From NCBI GenBank assembly GCA_013349695.1, contig DUZD01000090.1:1-9443 (forward strand): 9,443 nucleotides of DNA, read 5' to 3'. Below the pieces are notes generated by a model, which was not told where the DNA came from, did no database searches, and saw nothing but the letters and a program-made list of their open reading frames with translations. The number at the start of each line of letters is the position of its first letter. Position 1 is the first letter of the stretch. The stretch comes from Rhodospirillaceae bacterium (GTDB lineage Bacteria > Pseudomonadota > Alphaproteobacteria > Rhodospirillales > 2-02-FULL-58-16). Shown in pieces: positions 1 to 5,458 of the stretch. The translations under genes were made by a program, and so were the position numbers.

Positions 1-1
1 A

Positions 2-382
2 ACCCTTAACATGTTGAGAAGTTTCGGAGGGTGTTGATTTTCGTCTGCTTTGGGGCCGGGAGCGGACCTCGGCGGCGGGAACGTCCCGGAGGCGTTCCTG
101 GCAGACCACGATCTTTCCCCCGGCCAGCCGCGCCATGACCCGCTTTGCGGCCCGCCCGCGGGCCCATTCCTTGCCGGCGGCGTTGGTACATGTCTGGTCC
201 CATTCCGGCGCGTCGATGCCATGCGGCCGCACCTCGACGCCCCCACGGCACCACTTCTCCTTGAGCGCGCCGCCGACCGCCAGCGAATCCCCGTCGATGA
301 CGCAGGGCCTCCCGGTGATGCCAGCTTCGGCCAGCGCGGGAGAAATAGCCAAAAAGCCAGCCAGAATTACGGCGATGCGCAT
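2..382 (-). CDS. Thermonuclease (SNase-like) family protein, 5' portion; 3' part probably degraded, runs off window
   Basis: The minus-strand frame opens with ATG at 382-380 behind AGAGG, and stays open to the window edge (127 codons). Residues 1-20 form a secretion signal: short basic start, hydrophobic core VILAGFLAI, then an ALAEA cleavage region. Residues 27-33 (CVIDGDS) and 52-61 (RPHGIDAPEW) are the family's metal-binding and active-site blocks, followed by DQTC and a GRAAKR stretch, then GGKIVVCQERLRD at 88-100. In the SNase family this point is normally followed by a D-R-Y-G-R block and a C-terminal region; here an Arg/Ser/Pro-rich tail with no resemblance follows. The product would be an exported, calcium-dependent nuclease or a small periplasmic relative. 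I infer that the 3' part has been deleted or shifted, because similarity ends close to a palindromic element at 43-67. The start and family are fairly sure; whether the gene still works is doubtful. Confidence 0.62.
   Translation of the reverse strand, partial: MRIAVILAGFLAISPALAEAGITGRPCVIDGDSLAVGGALKEKWCRGGVEVRPHGIDAPEWDQTCTNAAGKEWARGRAAKRVMARLAGGKIVVCQERLRDVPAAEVRSRPQSRRKSTPSETSQHVKG
43..67. repeat. Small palindromic intergenic element
   Basis: GTCTGCT at 43-49 pairs with AGCGGAC at 61-67 (seven pairs, one G-U) around an 11-nt GC-rich loop. It resembles the short dispersed palindromes, often mis-translated as short ORFs, scattered through many alphaproteobacterial genomes; that likeness is from memory. 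It lies inside the degenerate tail of the thermonuclease frame, so it could mark where foreign or repeat DNA replaced the gene's 3' end. It could also be a simple terminator-like hairpin. Confidence 0.35.
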
Positions 383-566
383 CTGCCTCTACCGTTTAGA
401 CTGCCCCAAGCCGTCTCTGTATGAGAACATTTAGAAAACGACTGCACGGATTTTGCACGTATCAGGCCGCAGGTTCTTGCAACATTTCGCCGCAAATTGC
501 CGAATTTCCACCGCCCGATCATCATCCTCAAACGATGGAAAGTATTGGTTTCCCTCGGGGTTCCGG

Positions 567-611
567 TGGTGGGCGCGGTTGGATTTGAACCAGCGACCCC
601 TACGATGTCAA
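567..611 (-). tRNA. tRNA-Val(GAC) 3'-half fragment (pseudo-tRNA or attachment-site scar)
   Basis: Read on the minus strand, 611-605 is TTGACAT, an anticodon loop with GAC (Val). It is followed by the variable region GGGGTCG, a T arm with loop TTCAAAT (flanks GCTGG and CCAAC, one C-A mismatch), the 3' acceptor strand CGCGCCC, A73 and an encoded CCA at 569-567. The part from the anticodon loop to CCA closely follows bacterial tRNA-Val(GAC). No D arm and no matching 5' acceptor strand (GGGCGCG) occur upstream at about 612-660, and the bases 5' of the anticodon loop do not pair into a proper stem. It is therefore not a whole tRNA. A 3' tRNA half is what integrase-mediated insertion or excision leaves behind; no integrase gene is in the window, so that origin is inferred. 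Confidence 0.6.
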
Positions 612-737
612 CGGCGGCAGGAGATGGGCAGGCTGTTGATTTTAAGGAACTTAAGGGCACCAGAAAGGGCCTGGGATAAGCCGAAAACAGCCCAATTTCG
701 TTCCATTTAGCGCTAGCGGACTTTCAACGACCTGGGA

Positions 738-764
738 TTGGCAATCATTGCCATTCCTGATAAC
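738..764 (+). promoter_or_regulatory. Candidate parDE promoter
   Basis: TTGGCA at 738-743 and GATAAC at 759-764 could be -35 and -10 boxes, with a short 15-nt spacer. GATAAT at 775-780 is a second -10 candidate but lacks a good -35 partner. The palindrome at 739-753 would overlap the -35 box, as expected for an autorepressed toxin-antitoxin promoter. Box matches are only fair. Confidence 0.3.
739..753. promoter_or_regulatory. Palindromic operator candidate upstream of parDE
   Basis: TGGCAATCATTGCCA is a perfect inverted repeat with 7-nt arms around a central C, 45 nt before the parD start. A second, shorter inverted repeat (TTCCT at 754-758, AGGAA at 767-771) follows at once. Ribbon-helix-helix antitoxins of the ParD type usually repress their own operon by binding such palindromes as dimers, so this is the natural operator candidate. 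The binding itself is inferred. Confidence 0.5.
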
Positions 765-798
765 ATAGGAACGAGATAATTCTACACGGTGCAAAACC

Positions 799-1074
799 AT
801 GCCAACACGCAATATCGTATTGACCGACAGCCAAGATTCCTTTGTGGGGGAACTTGTGGAATCGGGCCGTTATAAAAGCGCTAGTGAAGTGATGCGCGAA
901 AGCTTGCGCCTGCTTGAAGATCGTTTCGAAAGGCGTAAAGCGGAACTCGAGGATATTCGCGCCGGCATTCTTGAGGGCTTGCGACAGGCTGAAGAGGGAG
1001 ACTTCGCCGACGGCTCGGCCGAAGAGGTCATAGAGCGCGCTTTTTCCCGCGCTCGCAACGCGACCGCCCGGTGA
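799..1074 (+). CDS. parD: ParD-like antitoxin (ribbon-helix-helix, type II TA)
   Basis: This 91-residue protein is of normal length for ParD-family antitoxins. Residues 1-45 form the ribbon-helix-helix DNA-binding unit: a short beta strand (NIVLTDSQ), then helices around VGELVESGRYKSASEVMRESLRLLE, where the G-R-Y-x-S-A-S-E-V-x-R-x-x-L block is typical of the family. The rest (about 46-91) is charged and helical, and should wrap the toxin. The antitoxin neutralises ParE and represses the operon together with it. Its stop overlaps the toxin start in a GTGA (1071-1074), so the two are translationally coupled. ATG at 799 fits the family's N-terminus; no strong ribosome binding site is visible before it. 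The module lies just downstream of the tRNA remnant, consistent with an acquired islet. Confidence 0.88.
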   Translation: MPTRNIVLTDSQDSFVGELVESGRYKSASEVMRESLRLLEDRFERRKAELEDIRAGILEGLRQAEEGDFADGSAEEVIERAFSRARNATAR

Positions 1075-1406
1075 AAAAGGTCAAGCTTGCCCGTCGTGCC
1101 GAAAGCCGTCTCGAAGAGATCGCCACTTGGACGATTTTGCACTTCGGGCCCGCCCAGGCTGGAAAGTACGAACGGCAACTGATCGAGCGCCTTCATGCTC
1201 TGGCCGTCGGCGAACTCCCGAGGGGCCGTTCGTGCGACCTATTGGTTCAAGGACTGACCGAGACGACGGGCCTTCGGTACATCCGCGAAAGCGGCCATTT
1301 CATCATCTACCGGGAGACCGATGATCAAATCCACGTCATCGATTTCGTCCACGGCGTAAGGGATATCGAGGGCATTCTGATGGATATCGGGGAGGGCGGG
1401 GAATAG
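1071..1406 (+). CDS. parE: ParE-like toxin (RelE/ParE superfamily, type II TA)
   Basis: The 111-residue product starts at GTG (1071), overlapping the antitoxin stop by four bases. Features of the RelE/ParE fold are present: N-terminal strand and helix KLARRAESRLEEIATWTILHFG, the Y-x-x-x-L-x-x-x-L helix (residues 35-45), then the beta-sheet core ending in a G-L-R-Y-I-R stretch, F-I-I-Y-R and the I-H-V-I-D-F-V-H-G-x-R-D-I block that characterises ParE. ParE toxins characterised so far poison DNA gyrase; other family members act differently, so the target here is inferred from family. It is a little longer than usual because of a short C-terminal extension (ILMDIGEGGE). It is expected to be held inactive by the ParD upstream. 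No truncation or frameshift is seen. Confidence 0.87.
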   Translation: MKKVKLARRAESRLEEIATWTILHFGPAQAGKYERQLIERLHALAVGELPRGRSCDLLVQGLTETTGLRYIRESGHFIIYRETDDQIHVIDFVHGVRDIEGILMDIGEGGE

Positions 1407-1437
1407 GCGGCCGTTTTCGGCTAAGCGACCGGTTTCC

Positions 1438-1461
1438 GGCAGGGCTCATCCGACCCTTGCC
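1438..1461. terminator. Hairpin between convergent genes (possible bidirectional terminator)
   Basis: GGCAGGG (1438-1444) pairs with CCCTTGCC (1454-1461) with one bulged base and a 9-nt loop. It lies between the ends of parE (1406) and the ureohydrolase gene (1480), where transcripts from both sides must stop. No T-run follows on either strand, so it is not a classical intrinsic terminator. Confidence 0.3.
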
Positions 1462-1479
1462 GCCCGTCCCATGCCGCCG

Positions 1480-2448
1480 TCAGCCGGCGCCGCGGCGCGC
1501 CGTGGCGTCGGCCAGCACGCAGAGGAGTTCGAACATGATGTTGGCGGCGGCGAGCGCCGTGACGCCGCCCAAGTCGAAAGGCGGCGCCACCTCGACGACG
1601 TCGGCGCCGACAAGGTCGAGGCCCCGCAAGCCGCGGATCATGCGCTGCGCTTCGTGGGTGGAGAAACCGCCGACCTCGGGCGTGCCGGTACCGGACGCGT
1701 AGACGGGATCGAGGCCATCGACATCGAAGCTGACATAGGCCGGCCCGTCGCCGACGACGCGCCGCGCCTCGGCGATGACGGCGTCGATGCCCAGTTCATA
1801 AAACTCCTCGATGGAAATCAAGCGCATGCCGCCTTGCCGCGCGAAGGCCATCTCGTCGCTGCTGAAAAGCGAGCCGCGGATGCCGATTTGCACCGTCCGC
1901 GCGGGGTCGATCAGCTTTTCCTCGACGGCGCGGCGGAACGGCGTCCCATGAGTGTAGCGTTGGCCGCCGAAATAGCTGTCGACGGTATCGCTGTGGGCGT
2001 CGAATTGGACCAACCCCAACGGCCGTTCGGTGGCGATCGCCCGCAGGATCGGCAAAGTTACCAAGTGGTCGCCGCCGGCGCCGAGAGGAACCACGCCGGC
2101 CGCCGCCAGCGCCTCGAAAAACGCCTGTATCCGGGCGAGCGCGTCGGCGATATCGATCGGGTTGACGGGGGCGTCGCCGACGTCGCCGACGCGGCAGAGA
2201 TCGAACGGGGCGATGCCGCTGGCCGGGTTGACGCGTCGAATCAGGCTCGACATGTTACGGATCTCGCGCGGGCCGTGACGGGCGCCGGCGCGATTGGTGC
2301 TGCCGCCGTCGCAAGGAACGCCGATAAGCGCTATGTCGAGTTTCTTTAAGTCGCTTACCAGCGGCAGGCGCATGAAGGTGGCGATGCCGGCGAACCGCGG
2401 CATTTGATCGAGATCAGGCGGTTGCGGAAAATCTTCGTCCTTGCTCAT
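1480..2448 (-). CDS. speB: Agmatinase/guanidino-acid ureohydrolase (arginase superfamily)
   Basis: This is a 322-residue binuclear-manganese ureohydrolase. Metal ligands are complete: GGDH (H128), DAHSD (D150, H152, D154) and DVDGLDP (D242, D244). The N-terminal MPRFAGIATFMRLP block, G-A-R-x-G-P (55-60), YTHGTPFRRA (165-174) and VVEVAPPFD (284-292) match the agmatinase/guanidinobutyrase/guanidinopropionase branch rather than arginase. The enzyme would release urea from agmatine (giving putrescine) or from a related guanidino acid; sequence alone does not settle which. I chose ATG at 2448, with GGTGA seven bases upstream, because it places the conserved MPRF block at the usual distance; an in-frame TTG at 2496 would add 16 unconserved residues. 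It lies 101 nt downstream of leucine dehydrogenase on the same strand, probably co-transcribed. Confidence 0.88.
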   Translation of the reverse strand: MSKDEDFPQPPDLDQMPRFAGIATFMRLPLVSDLKKLDIALIGVPCDGGSTNRAGARHGPREIRNMSSLIRRVNPASGIAPFDLCRVGDVGDAPVNPIDIADALARIQAFFEALAAAGVVPLGAGGDHLVTLPILRAIATERPLGLVQFDAHSDTVDSYFGGQRYTHGTPFRRAVEEKLIDPARTVQIGIRGSLFSSDEMAFARQGGMRLISIEEFYELGIDAVIAEARRVVGDGPAYVSFDVDGLDPVYASGTGTPEVGGFSTHEAQRMIRGLRGLDLVGADVVEVAPPFDLGGVTALAAANIMFELLCVLADATARRGAG

Positions 2449-2549
2449 CCCCGGTTCACCGAAAGCGGCTTTATTGGAGCATTTCCCGTTTGCCAAGGAA
2501 TCGGCGCCGCCCCTCGGCGAATGACGATGGCGCTCAGGCGGCGGCGCTT

Positions 2550-3611
2550 CTAGGCGGCGAAGGCGGCCCGCGGCCAGGAATGCGTCTTGCGGAACCGTTC
2601 CTCCGCCATGTGGTCGGCGACGACATCCGTGGAAAGGCCTTCGAGATCGGAGCGTTGGAAAATGTCGGTCAGGGTATCGTATATGACCGCCACCTGCTTG
2701 AGCACTTTTTGCGAATCATAGTCGCGGCCTTCGTGGGCGACATCGATCAGGCCGCCGGCGTTGATCACGTAATCGGGGGCATAGAGAATGCCCCGCTTCC
2801 TCAACGCGGCGCCGTGACGCGGGCGGACCAGTTGGTTGTTGGCCGATCCGGCGACGATGCCGGCGCCGATTTGCGGCAAGGTTTCGTCGTCGATCACCGC
2901 GCCCAACGCGCATGGCGAGAAGACGTCGGCGTCGAGGCGGTGAATTCGCCCGGCGGGGACAGGCGTCGCCGCGAACTCGGCGGCCGCTTTTTGGACAAGC
3001 GCCCGATTGATATCGGCGACGAGGAGGCGGGCGCCGGCGGCGGCCAAATAACCGCATAAACGGTAGCCGACGTTGCCCAGGCCTTGAACCGCCACCTTGA
3101 TGCCTTCGAGGCTATCCGTGGCCAACCGGTGCTTGACGGCGGCGCGGATTCCCATGAAGCAGCCATAAGCGGTGGCCGGCGACGGATTGCCGGTTCCATC
3201 CGAAAAGCCGTGCGCGAACCGGGTCTCCTTCCTGAGGATGTCCATGTCGGAGACGGTCGTGCCAACATCCTCGGCGGTCTGGTAACGGCCGTCCAGGGAA
3301 TCGACAAAGCGGCCCATGGCCCTGAGCAGCGGCTCGCTCTTGTCGACGCGGGGATCGCCGATGATCACCGCCTTGCCGCCGCCGAAGGGCAGCGCGGAAA
3401 TGGCGGCTTTGTAGGTCATTCCCCGCGATAGTCGCAGCACATCGGAAAGGGCTTGTTGCTCGGTTTCATATGGCCACATGCGGCAGCCGCCGAGGGCGGG
3501 ACCGCGATTGGTGCTATGAATGGCGATGATCGCTTTCAGGCCGCTAGTGGAATCGGCGTGGAAAATAACGTCTTCGTGGCCGTCGTAGTCTTTCGAAGCA
3601 AAAACACACAT
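2550..3611 (-). CDS. ldh: Leucine (branched-chain amino acid) dehydrogenase
   Basis: The 353-residue protein has the full two-domain Glu/Leu/Phe/Val dehydrogenase architecture at normal length. It catalyses reversible NAD-dependent oxidative deamination of leucine, valine or isoleucine to 2-oxo acids and ammonia in the cytoplasm. The catalytic domain shows GPALGGCRMWPY (37-48), the lysine pair K68 and K80 in PFGGGK, and AEDVG with D115. The Rossmann domain shows GLGNVG (177-182), with acidic D200 after the second strand as expected for NAD preference, and NAGGLIDV (284-291). PALGGCRMWPY and the overall length favour LeuDH over glutamate dehydrogenase; phenylalanine dehydrogenase is a weaker alternative. 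ATG at 3611 is supported by AAGGAG (3625-3620) at 8-nt spacing. The AT-rich block upstream probably carries its promoter. The ureohydrolase gene follows on the same strand. Confidence 0.9.
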   Translation of the reverse strand: MCVFASKDYDGHEDVIFHADSTSGLKAIIAIHSTNRGPALGGCRMWPYETEQQALSDVLRLSRGMTYKAAISALPFGGGKAVIIGDPRVDKSEPLLRAMGRFVDSLDGRYQTAEDVGTTVSDMDILRKETRFAHGFSDGTGNPSPATAYGCFMGIRAAVKHRLATDSLEGIKVAVQGLGNVGYRLCGYLAAAGARLLVADINRALVQKAAAEFAATPVPAGRIHRLDADVFSPCALGAVIDDETLPQIGAGIVAGSANNQLVRPRHGAALRKRGILYAPDYVINAGGLIDVAHEGRDYDSQKVLKQVAVIYDTLTDIFQRSDLEGLSTDVVADHMAEERFRKTHSWPRAAFAA

Positions 3612-3974
3612 TTGTTTCGCTCCTTTCCAGCGAGGTTTGACAATCCATCTCCTCGGCTTTCAGATCATTTTTTTTATTTTTTAAGTAATAGATTATACGG
3701 CAATTTTCAAATAAATGCCATAATATTATATAATATATTTAATTATTGCTTAAAAATACATAGATTTATTATTATTTTTCTTTTTAGCGGCCCGGCGCGA
3801 CATGACGTTTCCCGGCCGCGGAAGATGCGCCGCCGCCGGTGGCCCGAACGGCGGGGAATCCCGACTTTATCGAGGCGGGCGGGCATCGGGCCGGGCGGCA
3901 CGAAGCCCCCTCTCCCCCGCGTCAACCTGTGCTATGATGCACGACAGTAACGTTTTTCTGAATGGACCACGGTT
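3612..3974. other. 363-nt spacer between divergent genes, with AT-rich block
   Basis: No gene is convincing here. About 3660-3790 is extremely AT-rich, with T-runs, ATATT-type tracts and a 14-nt palindrome ATATTATATAATAT at 3723-3736. The remainder, about 3791-3930, returns sharply to GC-rich sequence. The block sits upstream of leucine dehydrogenase and may act as a curved or easily melted promoter region or as a site for an AT-binding nucleoid protein. Short open frames crossing it look like chance. Confidence 0.6.
3692..3697 (-). promoter_or_regulatory. Candidate -10 box for leucine dehydrogenase
   Basis: On the minus strand this hexamer is a perfect TATAAT, about 80 nt before the leucine dehydrogenase ATG. 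The sequence 17-18 nt further upstream (TGGCAT/ATGGCA) is a poor -35 match, so an activator might be needed. In such AT-rich DNA a chance TATAAT is not surprising. Confidence 0.3.
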
Positions 3975-4262
3975 TTGGAGGAAAGGAAGCTCGTTTTCCG
4001 CGTTCATGCAATTCGACGCATGTTCGAGCGTGGAATAAGCACTAACGAGGTGCGAGAGGCCGTTGAGACGGGCGAGGTTATCGAAAACTACCCTGATGAC
4101 GAACCCTACCCCAGCCGCTTGATCCTGGGCCGATCCGGAAGCCGCCCCCTGCATGTGGTGGCGGCGGAAAACGGGGGTGAAAGGACAACCGTGATCATTA
4201 CCGTCTACGAACCCGATCCATCGATGTGGGAGCCGGACTTCCGGCACGGGAGGAAACGATGA
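3975..4262 (+). CDS. DUF4258 domain protein, probable toxin of a TA-like pair
   Basis: This 95-residue protein has the DUF4258 pattern: strand FRVHAIRRMFERGIS (8-22) with the H-A-x-x-R-M-x-E-R-G-I signature, a helix S-x-x-E-V-x-x-A-V, then PSRLILG (46-52), PLHVVAA (58-64) and TTVIITVYEPDPSMW (71-85). DUF4258 proteins are commonly encoded just before YgiT-type zinc-finger proteins, as here, and their small beta-rich fold recalls RelE/MqsR-type toxins. An RNase-like toxin role is inferred. The stop overlaps the next ATG (4259-4262), implying coupled expression. The only usable start in frame is TTG at 3975, since a stop lies at 3948-3950 and the next ATG (4020) would remove the signature. A ribosome-binding-like GGAGG lies at 3977-3981, inside the gene rather than before it, so the true start is uncertain. 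Confidence 0.75.
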   Translation: MEERKLVFRVHAIRRMFERGISTNEVREAVETGEVIENYPDDEPYPSRLILGRSGSRPLHVVAAENGGERTTVIITVYEPDPSMWEPDFRHGRKR

Positions 4263-4483
4263 AATGCGTCGTTTGCCGCAACGGAGCAACCAGATCCGGG
4301 AAGTCGACAGTTACCCTGGAGCGCGGCGGCACGATCCTGGTGGTCAAGGGGGTGCCGGCGCAAGTCTGCGAGAACTGCGGCGAGGAATATCTCGACGAGG
4401 CCGAGGCCGGCCACCTGCTAGACACCGCCGAGGAAGCGGCAAGGGCCGGGGTGGAAATCGATGTGCGGGACTACGCGGCGTGA
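4259..4483 (+). CDS. YgiT-type zinc-finger protein (MqsA N-terminal-like antitoxin)
   Basis: The product is 74 residues. Four cysteines in two CxxC pairs (C3, C6 and C37, C40) form a zinc site as in the N-terminal domain of the MqsA antitoxin, with the typical ...VPAQVCENCGEEYLD block (33-46) and a C-terminal amphipathic helix. MqsA is about twice as long because it also carries a helix-turn-helix; this protein lacks it, so it can bind its partner but probably cannot repress the operon by itself. It likely neutralises the DUF4258 protein encoded immediately upstream. The start is ATG at 4259, overlapping the upstream stop, with GGGAGG (4248-4253) placed 5 nt before it; an upstream in-frame start at 4226 would add an unconserved tail. 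Confidence 0.82.
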   Translation: MKCVVCRNGATRSGKSTVTLERGGTILVVKGVPAQVCENCGEEYLDEAEAGHLLDTAEEAARAGVEIDVRDYAA

Positions 4484-4522
4484 GGAAAGGGAGCGTGGCC
4501 CCGCCCCAGGGCGCGGCCGACG

Positions 4523-4536
4523 CGGGCCTTGGCCCG
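4523..4536. repeat. GC-rich inverted repeat after the zinc-finger gene
   Basis: CGGGCC-TT-GGCCCG is a perfect short inverted repeat (as a hairpin: 5-bp stem, 4-nt loop). It is the first of two GC-rich inverted repeats between the convergent zinc-finger gene and cbbY-like gene. No T-run is present. Confidence 0.35.
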
Positions 4537-4562
4537 GCCTTCGGCACAAGGCGCGGCGGGTG

Positions 4563-4582
4563 CCGGGGCGCCGACGCCCCGG
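4563..4582. terminator. Strong GC hairpin between convergent genes
   Basis: CCGGGGCG (4563-4570) pairs perfectly with CGCCCCGG (4575-4582) around the tetraloop CCGA. It lies between the ends of the zinc-finger gene (4483) and the HAD phosphatase gene (4616), where transcription from both sides should end. The stem is strong but no U-tract follows on either strand, so it may work as a transcript-end stabiliser or with Rho instead of as an intrinsic terminator. Confidence 0.45.
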
Positions 4583-4615
4583 AGCGGAAACACAAGCCAC
4601 CCGAAGGGCGGGCTC

Positions 4616-5326
4616 TCAGCTGGCGCAGACAGCCTGGCAGTCGGCCAGGCGGATGGCGATGGCGTCGCCATCGCCGAGTTCGGGAACGACCAGCTCGGCG
4701 CCGGTGAAGTCCTCGCCGCCGGTATAGGACGATATGGTGACGATGCAGTGCATGCCCGCGCCGATGGCGGCGCGGAGGCCGTTGTTGCTGTCCTCGATGA
4801 CCACGCAGCGGTCCGGATCGAGGCCGAGCTGGTCCCTCGCCAGCTTGTAGATCGCCGGGTCGGGCTTCTTGGCCGGCACCATGTCGCCGGCGAAGATCGG
4901 CAGGTACGCGGCGCGTTCGGGACCGAGCATGATGTTGACCGCGGCCTGTACGGCGCGCTCGCTGGAGGTCGAGCAGACGGCCAGCTTGAGCCCGGCGGCG
5001 ATGGCTTCGTCGATGACGCGGGCGACGCCTGATCGTAGCGGCAACCGGCCCGACTCGATCAACTCCATGAACAGGTCGGTCTTGAGCTTGTGCAGGTCCT
5101 TGATGAAGGTGTCGCGCCCGGCCTCCGGCCCCGGCCACCCGGTCTCGTCGAAGTGCCGGCGCATGCGCTCCTTGCCGCCGGCGGTCTTCAGCAGTTCGCC
5201 GTAACGCTCCACCGACCATTCGAGGTCGAGCCCCTTGGCGGTGAAAGCTTTGTTGAAGGCCACCCGGTGGCCATCGCGCTCGGTATCGGCGAGCACCCCG
5301 TCACAATCGAAAATCAGTGCCTGCAT
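4616..5326 (-). CDS. CbbY-like HAD-IA phosphatase
   Basis: The 236-residue protein is a haloacid dehalogenase-type phosphatase. Motif I is FDCDGVLADTE (6-16) with nucleophile D7 and acid/base D9; the cap carries GGKERM (50-55), the mark of the CbbY branch; motif II is VCSTSSE (117-123); motif III lysine lies in PAKKPDP (151-157); motif IV is VIEDSNNGLRAA (176-187). CbbY of photosynthetic and CO2-fixing bacteria removes phosphate from xylulose-1,5-bisphosphate, a misfire inhibitor of RuBisCO; related proteins act on other sugar phosphates such as beta-glucose-1-phosphate. No other Calvin-cycle gene is in the window, so the substrate is uncertain. ATG at 5326 directly precedes the first beta strand; a TTG 45 nt upstream would add an unconserved Pro-rich tail. 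It is transcribed alone on the minus strand. Confidence 0.85.
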   Translation of the reverse strand: MQALIFDCDGVLADTERDGHRVAFNKAFTAKGLDLEWSVERYGELLKTAGGKERMRRHFDETGWPGPEAGRDTFIKDLHKLKTDLFMELIESGRLPLRSGVARVIDEAIAAGLKLAVCSTSSERAVQAAVNIMLGPERAAYLPIFAGDMVPAKKPDPAIYKLARDQLGLDPDRCVVIEDSNNGLRAAIGAGMHCIVTISSYTGGEDFTGAELVVPELGDGDAIAIRLADCQAVCAS

Positions 5327-5434
5327 GCAGGTGTCCCGTGGGGGATGAAACCGCGGAGGCGACGCAGGCAAAATTTAAGGTCAAAAATTTGGTTCATCCG
5401 GGAATTCCGGGAAAAGCGTCCGTTATACGTTGAG

Positions 5435-5458
5435 CCTGCCATCCCAATCGGCGGCAGG
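5435..5458 (-). terminator. Hairpin directly after the universal stress protein gene
   Basis: CCTGCC (5435-5440) and GGCAGG (5453-5458) form a 6-bp stem with a 12-nt loop immediately after the usp stop codon (5459-5461). The position suits a transcript 3' end for the transporter-usp operon, but there is no U-run, so the call is weak. Confidence 0.35.

Larger units (their letters stand above)
383..798. other. Gene-poor spacer with tRNA remnant
   Basis: No convincing protein gene is seen between the thermonuclease start and parD. Short open frames cross the region on both strands, but they read through the tRNA remnant and show no domain-like pattern. Contents recognised: the putative upstream region of the thermonuclease gene (about 383-450), a tRNA-Val 3' half (567-611), a small inverted repeat TTAAG-GAA-CTTAA (642-654), and the parDE promoter/operator region (735-780). 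Confidence 0.6.

Noticed and set aside
424..438. GAAC-N7-AAAC, near match to the alphaproteobacterial SOS box GAAC-N7-GAAC
   Set aside because: One core base is wrong and the adjacent gene is a degraded thermonuclease; too weak to call.
32..643. Repeat of TGTTGATTTT at 32-41 and 634-643 as possible element ends
   Set aside because: Ten matching bases are expected many times by chance in 9.4 kb, and no extended match or target duplication accompanies them.
1471..2349. 292-codon plus-strand frame
   Set aside because: It is antisense to the ureohydrolase gene, whose catalytic motifs are complete; the long frame is a product of high GC and codon bias.
3802..4038. 78-codon plus-strand frame ahead of the DUF4258 gene
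   Set aside because: It overlaps the start of the DUF4258 gene in another frame, is of low complexity and has no support; the DUF4258 signature decides the real frame.
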